The notes: generated by a model from the sequence alone, not told the origin. A stretch of DNA of 47,263 nucleotides from CAZSRX01 sp964609675 [NCBI: uncultured Bacteroidota bacterium] (GCA_964609675.1 CAZSRX010000007.1:52681-99943); one strand, 5' to 3'. Shown: positions 25,935-35,207, numbered from the stretch's first letter. Program-made: numbers and translations.

Positions 25935-27107
25935 ATGAACGGATACGAAATAATTTCTGCAACAGACGATTTACTGGTGCTTGAACCTGTAGCGGGTAAA
26001 ATATTTCTTCTGATATTCGCCTTAATTGGATTGACAGGAATTATTATATTTACATTAATCCGTATGAATGTATTGCGGAGCGTACCTCAGAACCTGCATT
26101 ACGTACTTCTGGGATTCGGTATCGTATTTTTCTGCGGCGGTCTGATATTCCTTCTCGATAATAGCCCGCATCGGATTGTTATGGATAATAATAAACAGGT
26201 TATTGCCTTTTATGAAAAATATTTATGGGAAACGGAGCAGGTAACTGAAATTCCTTTTAATCAGATTATCGGAATAAAAGTCAGTACGCCCTTTTCTGCT
26301 GATTTATCCGGAATACAAGCGGAAAAAAAGTCCTTAATTCTCCATATCGTTTTGAAGGACAGTTCCATGTTGGGACTTCAGGAATCCGAATCGGAAAGCG
26401 ATCTGATCAACAACGGAAAACAAATCGCGGAGTTTCTGTATGTTGATTTGTACCTCATGGATTCTCTGGTCTGTATGGGCACACCCGGTATGATCGGAAA
26501 ATTCTCCATACCGGAATACCGTTCAGAAAAAATTAATCTGGTGACTTTAGAAAATGCCAGCATGTATGCATGGACCCAAAGCCGGTCACTGATTCATAGC
26601 GGGCTGCTATTTCTTGTAATAACGGGATTTAACCTTATTATTTTCAAAGTTCCGTTTAGGTCTATGATTAATAAATTTCTGGCTGTAATTGTTATTCTGG
26701 GCTTGAATCTGGCGTTGATGACGGTTGTTGCCTTTTCCGTGTTTGGGTCGCAGATATTGATTCTGGGCCCTGATTCTATAATTCTGCAGAACAAGGTATT
26801 GGGATTTCAAGTTGCGGAGAAATCACTGAACAAAAAAGATATTGCGGTTATACAGACCGGGCTTACGGATCATGATAACGGAATGATTATCATGACTGGT
26901 TCAGCTGTCCGTCAAATGGAACAAATGGCACACTGGGCGGCCTCGCGGAACATGAAAAATCCCGGACTGGGGGATATGATGGCCATAGCAAGAACGGCGA
27001 TGACGTTCCGGGATCAAATTCTGCAGATCGAAGGCCGTTCGCTGTCGTTTGGCGACCGGATGTATCTTAAACAACAAATACAATTATGGTTCAACAAAGA
27101 AAAATAA
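25935..27107 (+). CDS. Membrane protein with two cytoplasmic/soluble domains, unknown
   Basis: I do not recognise a family with certainty. The 390 residues show two membrane hairpins (about residues 22-75 and 220-265). Each is followed by a soluble, strand-rich domain in which a line like 'NSPHRIVMDNNKQVIAFYEKYLW' or 'ILGPDSIILQNKVLGFQVAEK' recalls bacterial PH-like domains. The C-terminus is 'LSFGDRMYLKQQIQLWFNKEK'. It starts a group of three membrane genes (with the paralogue pair that follows 17 bp later), which are probably expressed together. No catalytic site is visible. Confidence 0.7.
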   Translation: MNGYEIISATDDLLVLEPVAGKIFLLIFALIGLTGIIIFTLIRMNVLRSVPQNLHYVLLGFGIVFFCGGLIFLLDNSPHRIVMDNNKQVIAFYEKYLWETEQVTEIPFNQIIGIKVSTPFSADLSGIQAEKKSLILHIVLKDSSMLGLQESESESDLINNGKQIAEFLYVDLYLMDSLVCMGTPGMIGKFSIPEYRSEKINLVTLENASMYAWTQSRSLIHSGLLFLVITGFNLIIFKVPFRSMINKFLAVIVILGLNLALMTVVAFSVFGSQILILGPDSIILQNKVLGFQVAEKSLNKKDIAVIQTGLTDHDNGMIIMTGSAVRQMEQMAHWAASRNMKNPGLGDMMAIARTAMTFRDQILQIEGRSLSFGDRMYLKQQIQLWFNKEK

Positions 27108-27124
27108 ACTAATGAGGTGACGCG

Positions 27125-27655
27125 ATGAATGCTCCGGTAAACAATCAGAATGCCGTATATCCACCCGTACCAAAAAAATACAGTTTGGCTCTATGGTGGA
27201 CAGCGCTTATATTATTAGTGCTTTTTGGTTTATTTTTTTTAATAGCCGCATTGACGGACATTCTGGGCGGGCAATACGTCAACGGCAGTCCGGATTACAA
27301 AGGGAACAGTTCATTAGGTACAAACCTCACGATGGGTATTATTTGTGGTCTGTTTCCGCTGTCGCTGGCCGGGCTAATTATTTATAACCTTTTTCGGAAG
27401 AAAAGAAAATATCAGGAAGCCGTTGCCTTATGGCTGGAAACATGCATATTGCGTTTTTCAGCCAAACAAGGCGGCAAAATTACCGCGCAGGAAACGGCTT
27501 TGGAACTTTCGGTAAGCGTTCTTCAGGCTAAGGAGGCGCTTGAATTGATGGTAACCAAGGGCATAGCGGAAGTGCTGATTTCCGAAACGGGTGATGTGAT
27601 ATATCAAATTCGGGGTATCGGGCAGGATAAATCCAAAGCCGAAGGGGTTATTTAA
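27125..27655 (+). CDS. Small membrane protein with C-terminal winged-helix-like domain, copy 1
   Basis: The 176 residues hold two membrane helices (about 24-46 and 73-93) around the sequence 'GGQYVNGSPDYKGNSSLG'. A cytoplasmic domain of ~75 residues follows whose helices ('GGKITAQETALELSVSVLQAKEALELMVTKGIAEV' then 'TGDVIYQI') have the spacing of a winged helix-turn-helix. The next gene has the same build and clearly shared residues ('ALWW', 'GNPDYKG', 'ELSxSxxxAK'), so the two are tandem paralogues 2 bp apart. A membrane-bound regulator or signalling scaffold is possible. DNA binding is unproven. Confidence 0.7.
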   Translation: MNAPVNNQNAVYPPVPKKYSLALWWTALILLVLFGLFFLIAALTDILGGQYVNGSPDYKGNSSLGTNLTMGIICGLFPLSLAGLIIYNLFRKKRKYQEAVALWLETCILRFSAKQGGKITAQETALELSVSVLQAKEALELMVTKGIAEVLISETGDVIYQIRGIGQDKSKAEGVI

Positions 27656-27657
27656 AC

Positions 27658-28170
27658 ATGTCCAATGATATTCATAACAAAAAGCCTGCCGAATTTAATT
27701 CAGCGCTCTGGTGGATTGGCATCATACTCCTTGTCGGTTGTGCGTTGACGATGATATCAATAATTGCCGTGGCGTATCTAAAAGGAGAATATCAGGGAGG
27801 GAATCCGGATTATAAAGGTACGGGAAATCTCGGCGGATTGGTATTCGGTCTTTTTTGCTGCGGGGGCATTCCTATGACTGCCGCATTTGTGCTGTTTTTC
27901 ATGATGAAAAGGCAGAAAAAAGCGGCAATTTTACAAAAAGAAAATTTTTATGAACATCAAATATTTTATTTAGCCCGATCGCGCAATGGTCGGATTACAA
28001 TCACCGAAATTGTTATGGAACTCAGTATTTCCGCTGAAGAAGCGAAAAAAATTATGGATCAACTTGTTGTGAAGGGCTTCTGCGAACTACGCCTGGCCGA
28101 GTCCGGAACGCTGGTTTATCATTTTCAGGATTTTTCAGACGACACGAAGAATGCCCGGCCGGTGGTGTAA
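27658..28170 (+). CDS. Small membrane protein with C-terminal winged-helix-like domain, copy 2
   Basis: This 170-residue protein is the paralogue of the gene 2 bp upstream: two membrane helices (about 16-40 and 62-85) around 'GEYQGGNPDYKGTGNLGG', then 'NGRITITEIVMELSISAEEAKKIMDQLVVKGFCELRLAESGTLVYHF'. The tail again looks like a winged helix with a wing hairpin. The pair probably forms a heteromer or arose by a recent local duplication. I cannot assign a function. Confidence 0.7.
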   Translation: MSNDIHNKKPAEFNSALWWIGIILLVGCALTMISIIAVAYLKGEYQGGNPDYKGTGNLGGLVFGLFCCGGIPMTAAFVLFFMMKRQKKAAILQKENFYEHQIFYLARSRNGRITITEIVMELSISAEEAKKIMDQLVVKGFCELRLAESGTLVYHFQDFSDDTKNARPVV

Positions 28171-28223
28171 AATATAAAAATGTCTATACGATTGAGAAGA
28201 AATTTATAACTGGAATTTACCAT

Positions 28224-29363
28224 ATGCCCGAACAGACCATTAAATGTCCTAACTGCGGCGCTAAAATCCCGTTAGATGAAGCGCTGAAACGTACGGTTAA
28301 AGAGGAACTCAGCGGTGAATATAACCAGAAATGGCTCGAGGAAAAAAAGAAATTAGAGATTGAGACGATGCGTAAAGCTGAAGAAACTTATAATCTTCAG
28401 ATTAAAGACATGCAGAACCAATTGAAGGAAAAAGAACAGAAACTTAAAGAACATACGGAAAAAGAACTGCAGTTGCTTAAAAAACAAAGGGAGCTGGAGG
28501 ATAAAGAACAGTCCATCAAACTGGAACTCGAGAGGAAAATGTTCGAGGAACGCGCGAAAATTAAAGCCGAGACGATTGAAAAGATTCAGGAAGAACACCG
28601 GCTGAAGGACGCGGAGAAGGATAAAACCATTTCAGATTTGGTTAAACAATTAGACGAATTAAAACGAAAAGCCGAACAGGGCTCTCAGCAGGCACAGGGT
28701 GAAGTTCTGGAAATGGAGTTTGAGAGCCAGTTGCGGATGCTATTTCCCTCCGATGATATTCAGCCGGTACCAAAAGGATTTAAAGGCGCGGACATCATAC
28801 AGATTATAAAAAACTCTTACGGTCAAACGGCGGGTTCCATCATCTGGGAATTGAAGCGGACCAAAGCGTGGGGAGGGGACTGGATTTCCAAACTGAAAGA
28901 CGATCAGCGCGCGGCGAAAGCCGATCTGGCGGCGATTGTTTCCTCCGCGCTTCCTAAAGACATTGTCCATATCGGCAATGCCGAGGGCGTGTGGGTCAGC
29001 GATTACAGCACGGCGTCCGGACTAGCGTTGATACTGCGATCCAGTCTGCTGGAAATATCGCGGGTGCAGTCCTCGTTGGAAGGAAAGTCCGGAAAAATGG
29101 AACAGTTATACGCGTATCTGTCAGGAAACGAATTCCGGCAGTACATACAAGCGATTGTGGAAGCGTTTACAGGAATGCAGGGGGACCTTAATACGGAAAA
29201 ACGCGCTATGGAAAAAATCTGGGCAAAACGGGAAAAAGAGATTGAACGCGTGATTCTTAATACTACACGTTTGTACGGTTCGCTTCAGAGTATCATCGGC
29301 GGGAGTCTGCGGCCGATTGAACAGTTGGAATTACCGCACGCGGAGAAACAAATAACCGAGTAA
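28224..29363 (+). CDS. DUF2130 coiled-coil protein with PD-(D/E)xK-like domain
   Basis: The 379-residue protein starts with a small zinc-ribbon-like 'IKCPNCGAKIPLDEAL', visible with one CxxC only. A long charged coiled coil follows (residues ~30-160, almost entirely E, K, L, Q and R), then the DUF2130 domain (residues ~165-340). That domain has 'GEVLEMEFESQL', 'KGADIIQI' and 'GSIIWELKRTKAW', which fits the E...D...ExK layout of restriction-endonuclease-fold nucleases and recalls RmuC. Members are often annotated only as DUF2130. I infer a DNA-processing or nucleoid role. It stands between the paralogue pair and dgt, on the same strand. Confidence 0.85.
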   Translation: MPEQTIKCPNCGAKIPLDEALKRTVKEELSGEYNQKWLEEKKKLEIETMRKAEETYNLQIKDMQNQLKEKEQKLKEHTEKELQLLKKQRELEDKEQSIKLELERKMFEERAKIKAETIEKIQEEHRLKDAEKDKTISDLVKQLDELKRKAEQGSQQAQGEVLEMEFESQLRMLFPSDDIQPVPKGFKGADIIQIIKNSYGQTAGSIIWELKRTKAWGGDWISKLKDDQRAAKADLAAIVSSALPKDIVHIGNAEGVWVSDYSTASGLALILRSSLLEISRVQSSLEGKSGKMEQLYAYLSGNEFRQYIQAIVEAFTGMQGDLNTEKRAMEKIWAKREKEIERVILNTTRLYGSLQSIIGGSLRPIEQLELPHAEKQITE

Positions 29364-29430
29364 AGAAAAACATTCAATACGTCCCGATTTGAATATGACG
29401 CAGAGGGAATAATTGAAGTGATCCGGAAAA

Positions 29431-30714
29431 ATGGTTAATACTTTTTACAGCGAATTCGATACCGAAATCCTTCATCCATCCGGAAGCCGGCGGAGACAGG
29501 AACGCACGCCGTTCCAGCAGGACCGAGACCGTATTATTTATTCGTCTTCCTTCCGGCGCCTACAAGCCAAAACACAGGTATTTTTTTCAGGTGAATATGA
29601 TTTTTACCGCACGCGTCTGACCCATTCCATTGAAGTAGCGCAGATTGGGCGCTCGATATGTCATTACCTGCAGAAAGAAAACCCGCATCTTTCCGGCGAA
29701 TTTTATATTGATTCCGATTTGGTGGAAGCCGTCTGCCTGACGCACGATATCGGTCATCCGCCGTTCGGGCACGCCGGGGAGGGCGCGCTGAACATTCTGA
29801 TGAATCATTACGGTGGATTCGAAGGCAACGCCCAAACGCTTCGTATCATCGCGGAAACGATATATTCCACAGCAAGCGGCCGCGAAGGCATGAACCCCAC
29901 GCGCGCGTTTATGGACGGCGTGATGAAATATAAAGCGCTGTATTCCGATTTATTCCGGAACAACCGTCAGCCCGAGAACCATTTTATTTATGATGATCAG
30001 AAAAAATATATCGATTTCATATTCGGCGGCATGGCCGTTCCTGATGAACTCCGCGATGGCGAAAGGCTTAACCAATTCCGCAGTATCGAATGTCAGATTA
30101 TGAATTGGGCGGATGACACGGCGTTTTCGCTGAATGATATTATAGACGGCCTGGCCTCGGGGTTGATCACCGCCGATAAAATTGAAAAATGGGCGAAAAA
30201 ACAGAACCTTTCCACCCGTAACGCTGAAACAATAGAAAAGCTTTTACAGGTTGTACATGATAAAAAGATTAATAAGGTTTTTGGAAGTAAAATAGGGGAT
30301 TTTATCCGAGCATGTACGCTCCGGCCCGTTCAGAATTTCATGTCTTCAGCCACTAACAGATACGCTTTGGAATTAGTCATCGATCCGGACGCGCTGGCGG
30401 AAGCGAAATTATATGCCGATCTGTCCTGCGACCTCGTTTTCCGGTCACCGCAGATTTATCAACTCGAGTTCAAAGCCGATCATATTCTGCGGAATATGTT
30501 TGCGGCCTTTGAGAATCATTATCTTAAAAATGCAGACCCAAGAATGGTATTGATGCCTGCTGATACCGAAGAAATGGTGCAGCGGGAGACCGATATCAAC
30601 AAGAAAGCGCGCATGGTCTGCGATTATATATCCGGCATGACGGACGTTTTTGCGATTCGTACTTATAAAAGATTATTTGACCCTGATTTCGGTTCCATAG
30701 GAGATTTGATTTAG
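29431..30714 (+). CDS. dgt: dGTPase-like deoxynucleoside triphosphate triphosphohydrolase
   Basis: This HD-domain enzyme splits dGTP (or other dNTPs) to the deoxynucleoside and triphosphate. The 427 residues carry 'RRLQAKTQVFFSGEYDFYRTRLTHSIEVAQIGRSI' at the N-terminus and the HD pair in 'CLTHDIGHPPFGHAGEGAL', then 'GFEGNAQTLRII', and the final HD-domain aspartate in 'NWADDTAFSLNDIIDGL'. The length matches the shorter Dgt group rather than the ~505-residue E. coli type. Three residues upstream of 'FYSEF' is the ATG used here. It is the last plus-strand gene before the convergent ackA. Confidence 0.92.
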   Translation: MVNTFYSEFDTEILHPSGSRRRQERTPFQQDRDRIIYSSSFRRLQAKTQVFFSGEYDFYRTRLTHSIEVAQIGRSICHYLQKENPHLSGEFYIDSDLVEAVCLTHDIGHPPFGHAGEGALNILMNHYGGFEGNAQTLRIIAETIYSTASGREGMNPTRAFMDGVMKYKALYSDLFRNNRQPENHFIYDDQKKYIDFIFGGMAVPDELRDGERLNQFRSIECQIMNWADDTAFSLNDIIDGLASGLITADKIEKWAKKQNLSTRNAETIEKLLQVVHDKKINKVFGSKIGDFIRACTLRPVQNFMSSATNRYALELVIDPDALAEAKLYADLSCDLVFRSPQIYQLEFKADHILRNMFAAFENHYLKNADPRMVLMPADTEEMVQRETDINKKARMVCDYISGMTDVFAIRTYKRLFDPDFGSIGDLI

Positions 30715-30834
30715 GGCGAGCGGACTCATAACCTGCATCATTTTTTCTCACATCATGCGGTACTCAATAATTTGCCGGGCTTCGCGACAGCGCCCGGAAT
30801 TGCTGAACAAAGCAGTAAACCAATATGATTTGCT

Positions 30835-30874
30835 ATAAAAAATAAGGGACATGAGAAATATTTTTTCATGTCCC
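30835..30874 (-). terminator. Terminator of the rtcB-ackA transcript
   Basis: A 9-bp perfect stem (GGGACATGA at 30846-30854 with TCATGTCCC at 30866-30874) is followed on the minus strand by a T-rich run (30845-30835). It begins ~30 bp past the ackA stop. A second inverted repeat, CCGGGC/GCCCGG (30775-30797), lies nearer dgt but has no T-run. Confidence 0.55.
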
Positions 30875-30903
30875 CGCGCTAGCGGATAATTTTTATTTAT
30901 TAA

Positions 30904-32163
30904 TTATACGTCCGAATTATTGGCATGCAGCACATTTTCCGCGCAACGCGCTGTATCCCTTGCAATAAGCAGTTCTTCATTAGTCGGAATCACATACACT
31001 TTAACTTTTGAGTCTGAGGTTGAAACCAAACCCTCCTTGCCGCGTTCCAGCGATTCATTCTTCTTTTCATCCAGCTTAATGCCGAGATGTTCCATGTTTT
31101 CGCAGACTTTTTTCCGGATTTGATAGGCATTTTCCCCAATGCCTCCAGTGAACACAATGGCATCCACCTTGCCCGCGCAGGCGAGATAGGCGCCGACGTA
31201 TTTTTTAATACGGTAACAGAACATGTCAATGGCCAGTTTAGCGCGGCGATCTTCATGTTCCGAGGCTTCGCTGAGCAGTTCGCGTAATTCGTTGGTCAGA
31301 CCGGAAATACCGAGCAAACCGGACTGTTTGTTCAGGATGGATTCAACATCCGCGACGGAATAACCTTCCTTGGCGGTGAGGAACTGGATAATCGCCGGGT
31401 CCACGTCACCGGATCGCGTTCCCATTATTAAACCTTCCAGCGGTGTTAATCCCATCGAGGTATCCACGGAATTGCCGCCCTGAATAGCGCAAGCGGAGGC
31501 GCCGTTGCCCAGATGCAGAGTAATGATATTGACGTCTTCCCGTTTAAGATTATTAATCACGCGGTAACGGTAGGCAATGTAGCGGTGTGAAGTACCATGA
31601 AAACCATACCGGCGGATTTTATGACGTACATATAACTGGTAGGGAATAGCATAGAGGTAAGCGTGTTCCGGGAGCGTATGATGAAATGCCGTATCAAAAA
31701 CACCGCATTGGGGAATGCCGGGACCGAATAATTCATTTACCGCGTATATGCCCTTAAGGTTGGCCGGATTATGCAGCGGCGCCAGTTCGATGCACTCTTC
31801 TAACTGACGGATAACCCGCTCGTCAATCATGACCGAACCGGAAAATTTCTCGCCGCCATGGACGACACGGTGGCCGACGGCATGGATATCCTTAAGCGTT
31901 TTAATACCGGGAATATTGGTTTCTTTAGCGACCAGCCATTTGATGATTTTATCAATGGCTAATTTATGGTCGCGGATTGCGGCTGTAGATTTGTGCGGCG
32001 GCTGGCCTTCCACTTTAAAGGTAATGATCGCCTCGCTGCCTAAGCGTTCAATGAGTCCTGATGCCAGTTTGCGATCGGCGTCTTTTTCAATGAGTTCCGT
32101 GCTGGTTTCAATCAGTTGAAATTTCACGGATGAACTACCGGAGTTAAGTACTAAAACATTCAT
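30904..32163 (-). CDS. ackA: Acetate kinase
   Basis: AckA interconverts acetate + ATP and acetyl phosphate + ADP. The 419-residue protein begins with the family signature 'MNVLVLNSGSSSVKFQLI' and has 'GHRVVHGGEKF', 'LAPLHNPANL', 'RYGFHGTSHRYIA', 'LHLGNGASACAIQGG', 'MGLTPLEGLIMGTRSGDVDP' and 'VFTGGIGENAYQIR'. All core ATP- and acetate-binding segments look intact. It lies 47 bp after rtcB on the same strand and shares its terminator. No phosphotransacetylase gene is in the window, so the partner enzyme would be elsewhere. Confidence 0.97.
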   Translation of the reverse strand: MNVLVLNSGSSSVKFQLIETSTELIEKDADRKLASGLIERLGSEAIITFKVEGQPPHKSTAAIRDHKLAIDKIIKWLVAKETNIPGIKTLKDIHAVGHRVVHGGEKFSGSVMIDERVIRQLEECIELAPLHNPANLKGIYAVNELFGPGIPQCGVFDTAFHHTLPEHAYLYAIPYQLYVRHKIRRYGFHGTSHRYIAYRYRVINNLKREDVNIITLHLGNGASACAIQGGNSVDTSMGLTPLEGLIMGTRSGDVDPAIIQFLTAKEGYSVADVESILNKQSGLLGISGLTNELRELLSEASEHEDRRAKLAIDMFCYRIKKYVGAYLACAGKVDAIVFTGGIGENAYQIRKKVCENMEHLGIKLDEKKNESLERGKEGLVSTSDSKVKVYVIPTNEELLIARDTARCAENVLHANNSDV

Positions 32164-32210
32164 AACGACTCTCTAAGTTTTAAATTAAAAAAAGATTAAT
32201 TAAGATATTA

Positions 32211-33419
32211 TCAGTCAATAAATGGGTCATAAACGTCCTCACCGGCCATGGCTACACCGACAGGCCTCAGTACATAAAGAATTTTGATACTGTTTTGATG
32301 TTCATTCAGCACATCGGTAAGTCGTTTGTAACAATGAGGGGATTCATCCAGACTGCCGCCGCGTAGCTCCACTTTTTTTTCTTTCAGCCATTGATGCATC
32401 ATTTCATACGTGATTAAACCGCCTTTGCGGGTAACTCTACCTTTTTTCCAAATTGGTTTTCCCGCGGCGGCCCGTCGGCTCATCACGCGGCCCGCTCCGT
32501 GCACGGTGGAATAAAAAGCCAGTTTCGATTCCGGATGATCGACGCCTTCGATGATCACGGAATTGTCGCCCATGGATCCGCCGATAAAGCTCTTCTGCCC
32601 GGGAAATGCCGGTGTGGCGCCTTTGCGAATAACAATCAGTTTCTCACCGTTGTGGGTTTCTTCCCATGCGTAGTTGTGATGATTATGCACCGATTCCAGG
32701 GACCGGGCACCGAGAATAGTGAGAACCTTATCCAGAACCCAGTCGCGTCCGGCATACGCGTATTGGCCTGCCAGTTTCATGCAGGCCCAGTAGTCTTGTC
32801 CGATGTTGGATTTTAGCTCAAAAACAGTTGGCGGGGCATCCATGTTTTCACCCCGAGGCGAATCATCGAATTTTCTGCCGTGCGCCAGATTCAGAAATCC
32901 GGAGGCGATTTTATGCCCGAATCCCCTGGACCCGAAATGATTGGCGATCCACACCTGATCATTCTGATCAAGCAATACATCCACGTAATGATTACCCGCG
33001 CCGACGGTTCCGAGTTGCTCCTGCGCCAGAGGCTTAAGTTTTTTCAGATACGGAATGTCGTTCCACAAAGGCTCGTCGAACAGGGGATGGTCAAAGGGTT
33101 CCTTGTTTATGCGGCCGACACCGAAACTAATCCGTGAGGCGATGGTGTCCATGAGTTTGCCGAGATCCTTTTTGATATCTTCGCCGGTTAAATTCGTTTT
33201 TATCGCCTTGTTTCCGCAGGAAATATCGTAACCGACGCCCGACGGGGAAATGCGGTTACGGTACGCCACCACGCCGCCTATCGGCATAGAATAGCCTTTA
33301 TGGTGGTCTGCCATCAGTGCGCCGCCGGCAACGCCTTCATCCCTTACGCATGTCTTGATTTGGTTGAATGCACTTTCATCCACCACATTCCAGACCGGAA
33401 TTCCATCAATCATTTTCAT
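32211..33419 (-). CDS. rtcB: RtcB-family RNA ligase
   Basis: RtcB joins RNA 3'-phosphate (or cyclic phosphate) ends to 5'-OH ends using GTP and Mn(II). The protein has the metal-site and guanylylation segments of the family: 'GVGYDISCGNKAI', 'LGTVGAGNHYVDV', 'NHFGSRGFGHK', 'VHNHHNYAWEE', 'IRKGATPAFPGQKSFIGGSMG', the guanylylated-histidine segment 'YSTVHGAGRVMSRRAA' and the C-terminal 'VLRPVGVAMAGEDVYDPF'. I prefer the ATG at 33419 ('MKMIDGIPVW'), because the 11 residues of the longer frame look like AT-rich leader. Two ATGs (33419 and 33413) are both possible and the ribosome site is weak. No rtcA or archease gene lies beside it. Confidence 0.93.
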   Translation of the reverse strand: MKMIDGIPVWNVVDESAFNQIKTCVRDEGVAGGALMADHHKGYSMPIGGVVAYRNRISPSGVGYDISCGNKAIKTNLTGEDIKKDLGKLMDTIASRISFGVGRINKEPFDHPLFDEPLWNDIPYLKKLKPLAQEQLGTVGAGNHYVDVLLDQNDQVWIANHFGSRGFGHKIASGFLNLAHGRKFDDSPRGENMDAPPTVFELKSNIGQDYWACMKLAGQYAYAGRDWVLDKVLTILGARSLESVHNHHNYAWEETHNGEKLIVIRKGATPAFPGQKSFIGGSMGDNSVIIEGVDHPESKLAFYSTVHGAGRVMSRRAAAGKPIWKKGRVTRKGGLITYEMMHQWLKEKKVELRGGSLDESPHCYKRLTDVLNEHQNSIKILYVLRPVGVAMAGEDVYDPFID

Positions 33420-33539
33420 AATTAAACATAATAATTTTTTTGTTAAAAACAAATTCGATTTGAAAAAGATTTCATCATATATATGTAACTTTGCGACGAG
33501 AAGGTACGTACTAACTATAAAAATTATTCGAAGGATGAT

Positions 33540-33863
33540 GTGTTAAAATACCCAAACATACCGTATTTAACAATCAATGGGTCTAAGGATCCATGCGCTT
33601 ATTATAATGGCGAAATCGGTATGACCACACGACGCCTCGTTCAGAAAGACGATATATCTATTCGGATTATGGATTATTGGCCTGATTATCGAGCTTATTG
33701 CCGGCATTTCAAGCAACATATGATTCATCTGCTTGAGGGTGAAATGATCAACATACTGAAAGACGGCACCCAAACAATACTAACGGCCGGCATAGGCTGT
33801 GTCGTCGGGGAGGATAAAGAAATACGCAACCTGCCTATTCCGAATCCGAGTTTAAACGGTTAA
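33540..33863 (+). CDS. Short cupin-like protein (resembles DHCW-motif cupins), possibly truncated
   Basis: The 107-residue frame begins with GTG. Its middle, 'IRIMDYWPDYRAYCRHFKQHMIHLLEGEMINILKDGTQTILTAGIGCVVGEDKE', follows the pattern of small cupins in which a DHxC/W segment, a histidine and 'LEGELxxxLxDGRxxxLxPGMxxxVxD' form the barrel. The usual last part of the domain ('PHRSSTxxGAxLFIVD') is missing and is replaced by 'IRNLPIPNPSLNG'. It may therefore be a worn or truncated copy. It is divergent from rtcB and 30 bp upstream of a methyltransferase gene. My family call rests on pattern memory and is moderate. Confidence 0.45.
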   Translation: MLKYPNIPYLTINGSKDPCAYYNGEIGMTTRRLVQKDDISIRIMDYWPDYRAYCRHFKQHMIHLLEGEMINILKDGTQTILTAGIGCVVGEDKEIRNLPIPNPSLNG

Positions 33864-33892
33864 TCATAATTTAGGGATTCGAATATCTTACC

Positions 33893-34573
33893 ATGAAAAA
33901 AATCAGTAACGTTACCGAGGTTTTTAACAGTCATAATTATTTTTTAGGTAAAACCGTACTCGATATCGGCTGTGGCACCGGCGAGTTGACCTATTGGATG
34001 GCCGAGCAGGGAGCGTTAGTAACCGGATTGGATAAAGATTCTATAATCGAAATAGCAGCGATGAAAGCATACAATCACAGAACTCATTTTATCAGCGGCA
34101 GGGCTGAAAAGCTGTCTTTTTCGGATCTCAGCGTCGATATAATCACCTATATCGCGAGTTATCACCATATCCCAATCACGGATATGGTGGCTGCCATGTC
34201 CGAAGCCTACCGCGTGCTGAAGTTAAACGGACTTATCTTCTTCCTGGAACCGGTACCGGAAAAAGATACTTATTATGAAGTCACCCGGTTGGTGGAGGAT
34301 GAAAAAACGGTTCTGTTGAAAGTTCGAAATATCATAAAAAATAGCATGGCCGATCATTTCAAGGAACTCCGCGAAGACTATTATTTTTTAGAACGTTCGT
34401 TCGAAGATTATCAGGCCCTTATCGCCTTTAATGTTCCGGATCCGGTAAAGGCAGAGGATGCATTGAATAAGGCGATAACTGTTTTTCAATATTACGCGTA
34501 CCGTCACAATTTGCCGATGGATCAGTTCCGTTTCAAATCCGTCATGCGGTTAAACATCCTTCAGAAAATATAA
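33893..34573 (+). CDS. Class I SAM-dependent methyltransferase, substrate unknown
   Basis: The 226-residue protein has the SAM-binding motif I 'VLDIGCGTGELTYWMAEQGALVTGLDKD' near residues 23-50. It has the acidic end of strand 2, 'LSFSDLSVDIITYIASYHHIP' in place of motif II/III, and 'EAYRVLKLNGLIFFLEPVP' as the post-III strand. It matches the Methyltransf_11/25 type. The C-terminal 100 residues ('LREDYYFLERSFEDYQALIAF') are a substrate lid I do not recognise. It stands alone after the cupin-like gene, and the DNA after it looks decayed. Confidence 0.85.
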   Translation: MKKISNVTEVFNSHNYFLGKTVLDIGCGTGELTYWMAEQGALVTGLDKDSIIEIAAMKAYNHRTHFISGRAEKLSFSDLSVDIITYIASYHHIPITDMVAAMSEAYRVLKLNGLIFFLEPVPEKDTYYEVTRLVEDEKTVLLKVRNIIKNSMADHFKELREDYYFLERSFEDYQALIAFNVPDPVKAEDALNKAITVFQYYAYRHNLPMDQFRFKSVMRLNILQKI

Positions 34574-35207
34574 AATGAAACCGCGTATAGGATATCACTT
34601 ATAATAGTTCGATCAATTATTCTGGACCTCGATGGATATTGCTTATGCGGTCTTTATCACGGTTTTATAAATTATTTGCCCGAGAGCAACTGTGTAATTA
34701 TTCGATTATCGTTCAATTCCTGTTACGCTTTTCTTAATGATTATCGTTTTACCGGTACTGGCAAACACTTTACCTATCATCGATTGCTATCAGACTGCCG
34801 TATGGATTACCATATACCTGACGTTTTTTGATATTCCAAAACTGTTTTTCATACCGATAATCCTCATGTCCGATTTACTGCGTGTCATGGTATGGACTGC
34901 AAGGAGCAACATTAGACCAGTACGAAACCGCGTATCGAACTATCGCGCGCATACATTGTTTCTAAAAGGCATTATTCGCCCGGAGATAAACGTATCTCTG
35001 ATGGTACGGTTTGCATCAGACGGGCGGCAGTTAAGGCAATCCCGTGCTGGGATATATCGGCCTTCCGGCGCGAATCGGCAATCAGCCGGTGGTGACGGAA
35101 ATTCAACTGAAGAAATAAATGTAACTGTGCCACAGACCTCTCTCTTTTCAAAAATCATTCCGTTGGTTCCAGATGCGGGATGATTTTATTTGTCCGAGAA
35201 TAATTTA
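34574..35207. other. Probable decayed coding DNA, no intact gene
   Basis: About 0.63 kb without a convincing gene. A frame of 148 codons on the plus strand (34737-35183) has an unlikely composition. Other plus frames are open in pieces: one from ~34578 to ~34830 reads through 'LDLDGYCLCGLYHGFINYL' and 'TGTGKHFTYHRLLSDC' and stops, and a different frame carries on with 'DNPHVRFTACHGMDCKEQ' and later 'KAIPCWDISAFRRESA'. Protein-like stretches that change frame and meet stops suggest the ruin of an older gene. I cannot name it. Confidence 0.35.

Noticed and set aside
34737-35183. 148-codon open frame in the gap before the OsmC gene
   Set aside because: No ribosome site, an odd composition (R/S/N-rich second half) and better protein-like segments in other frames; treated as decayed DNA.
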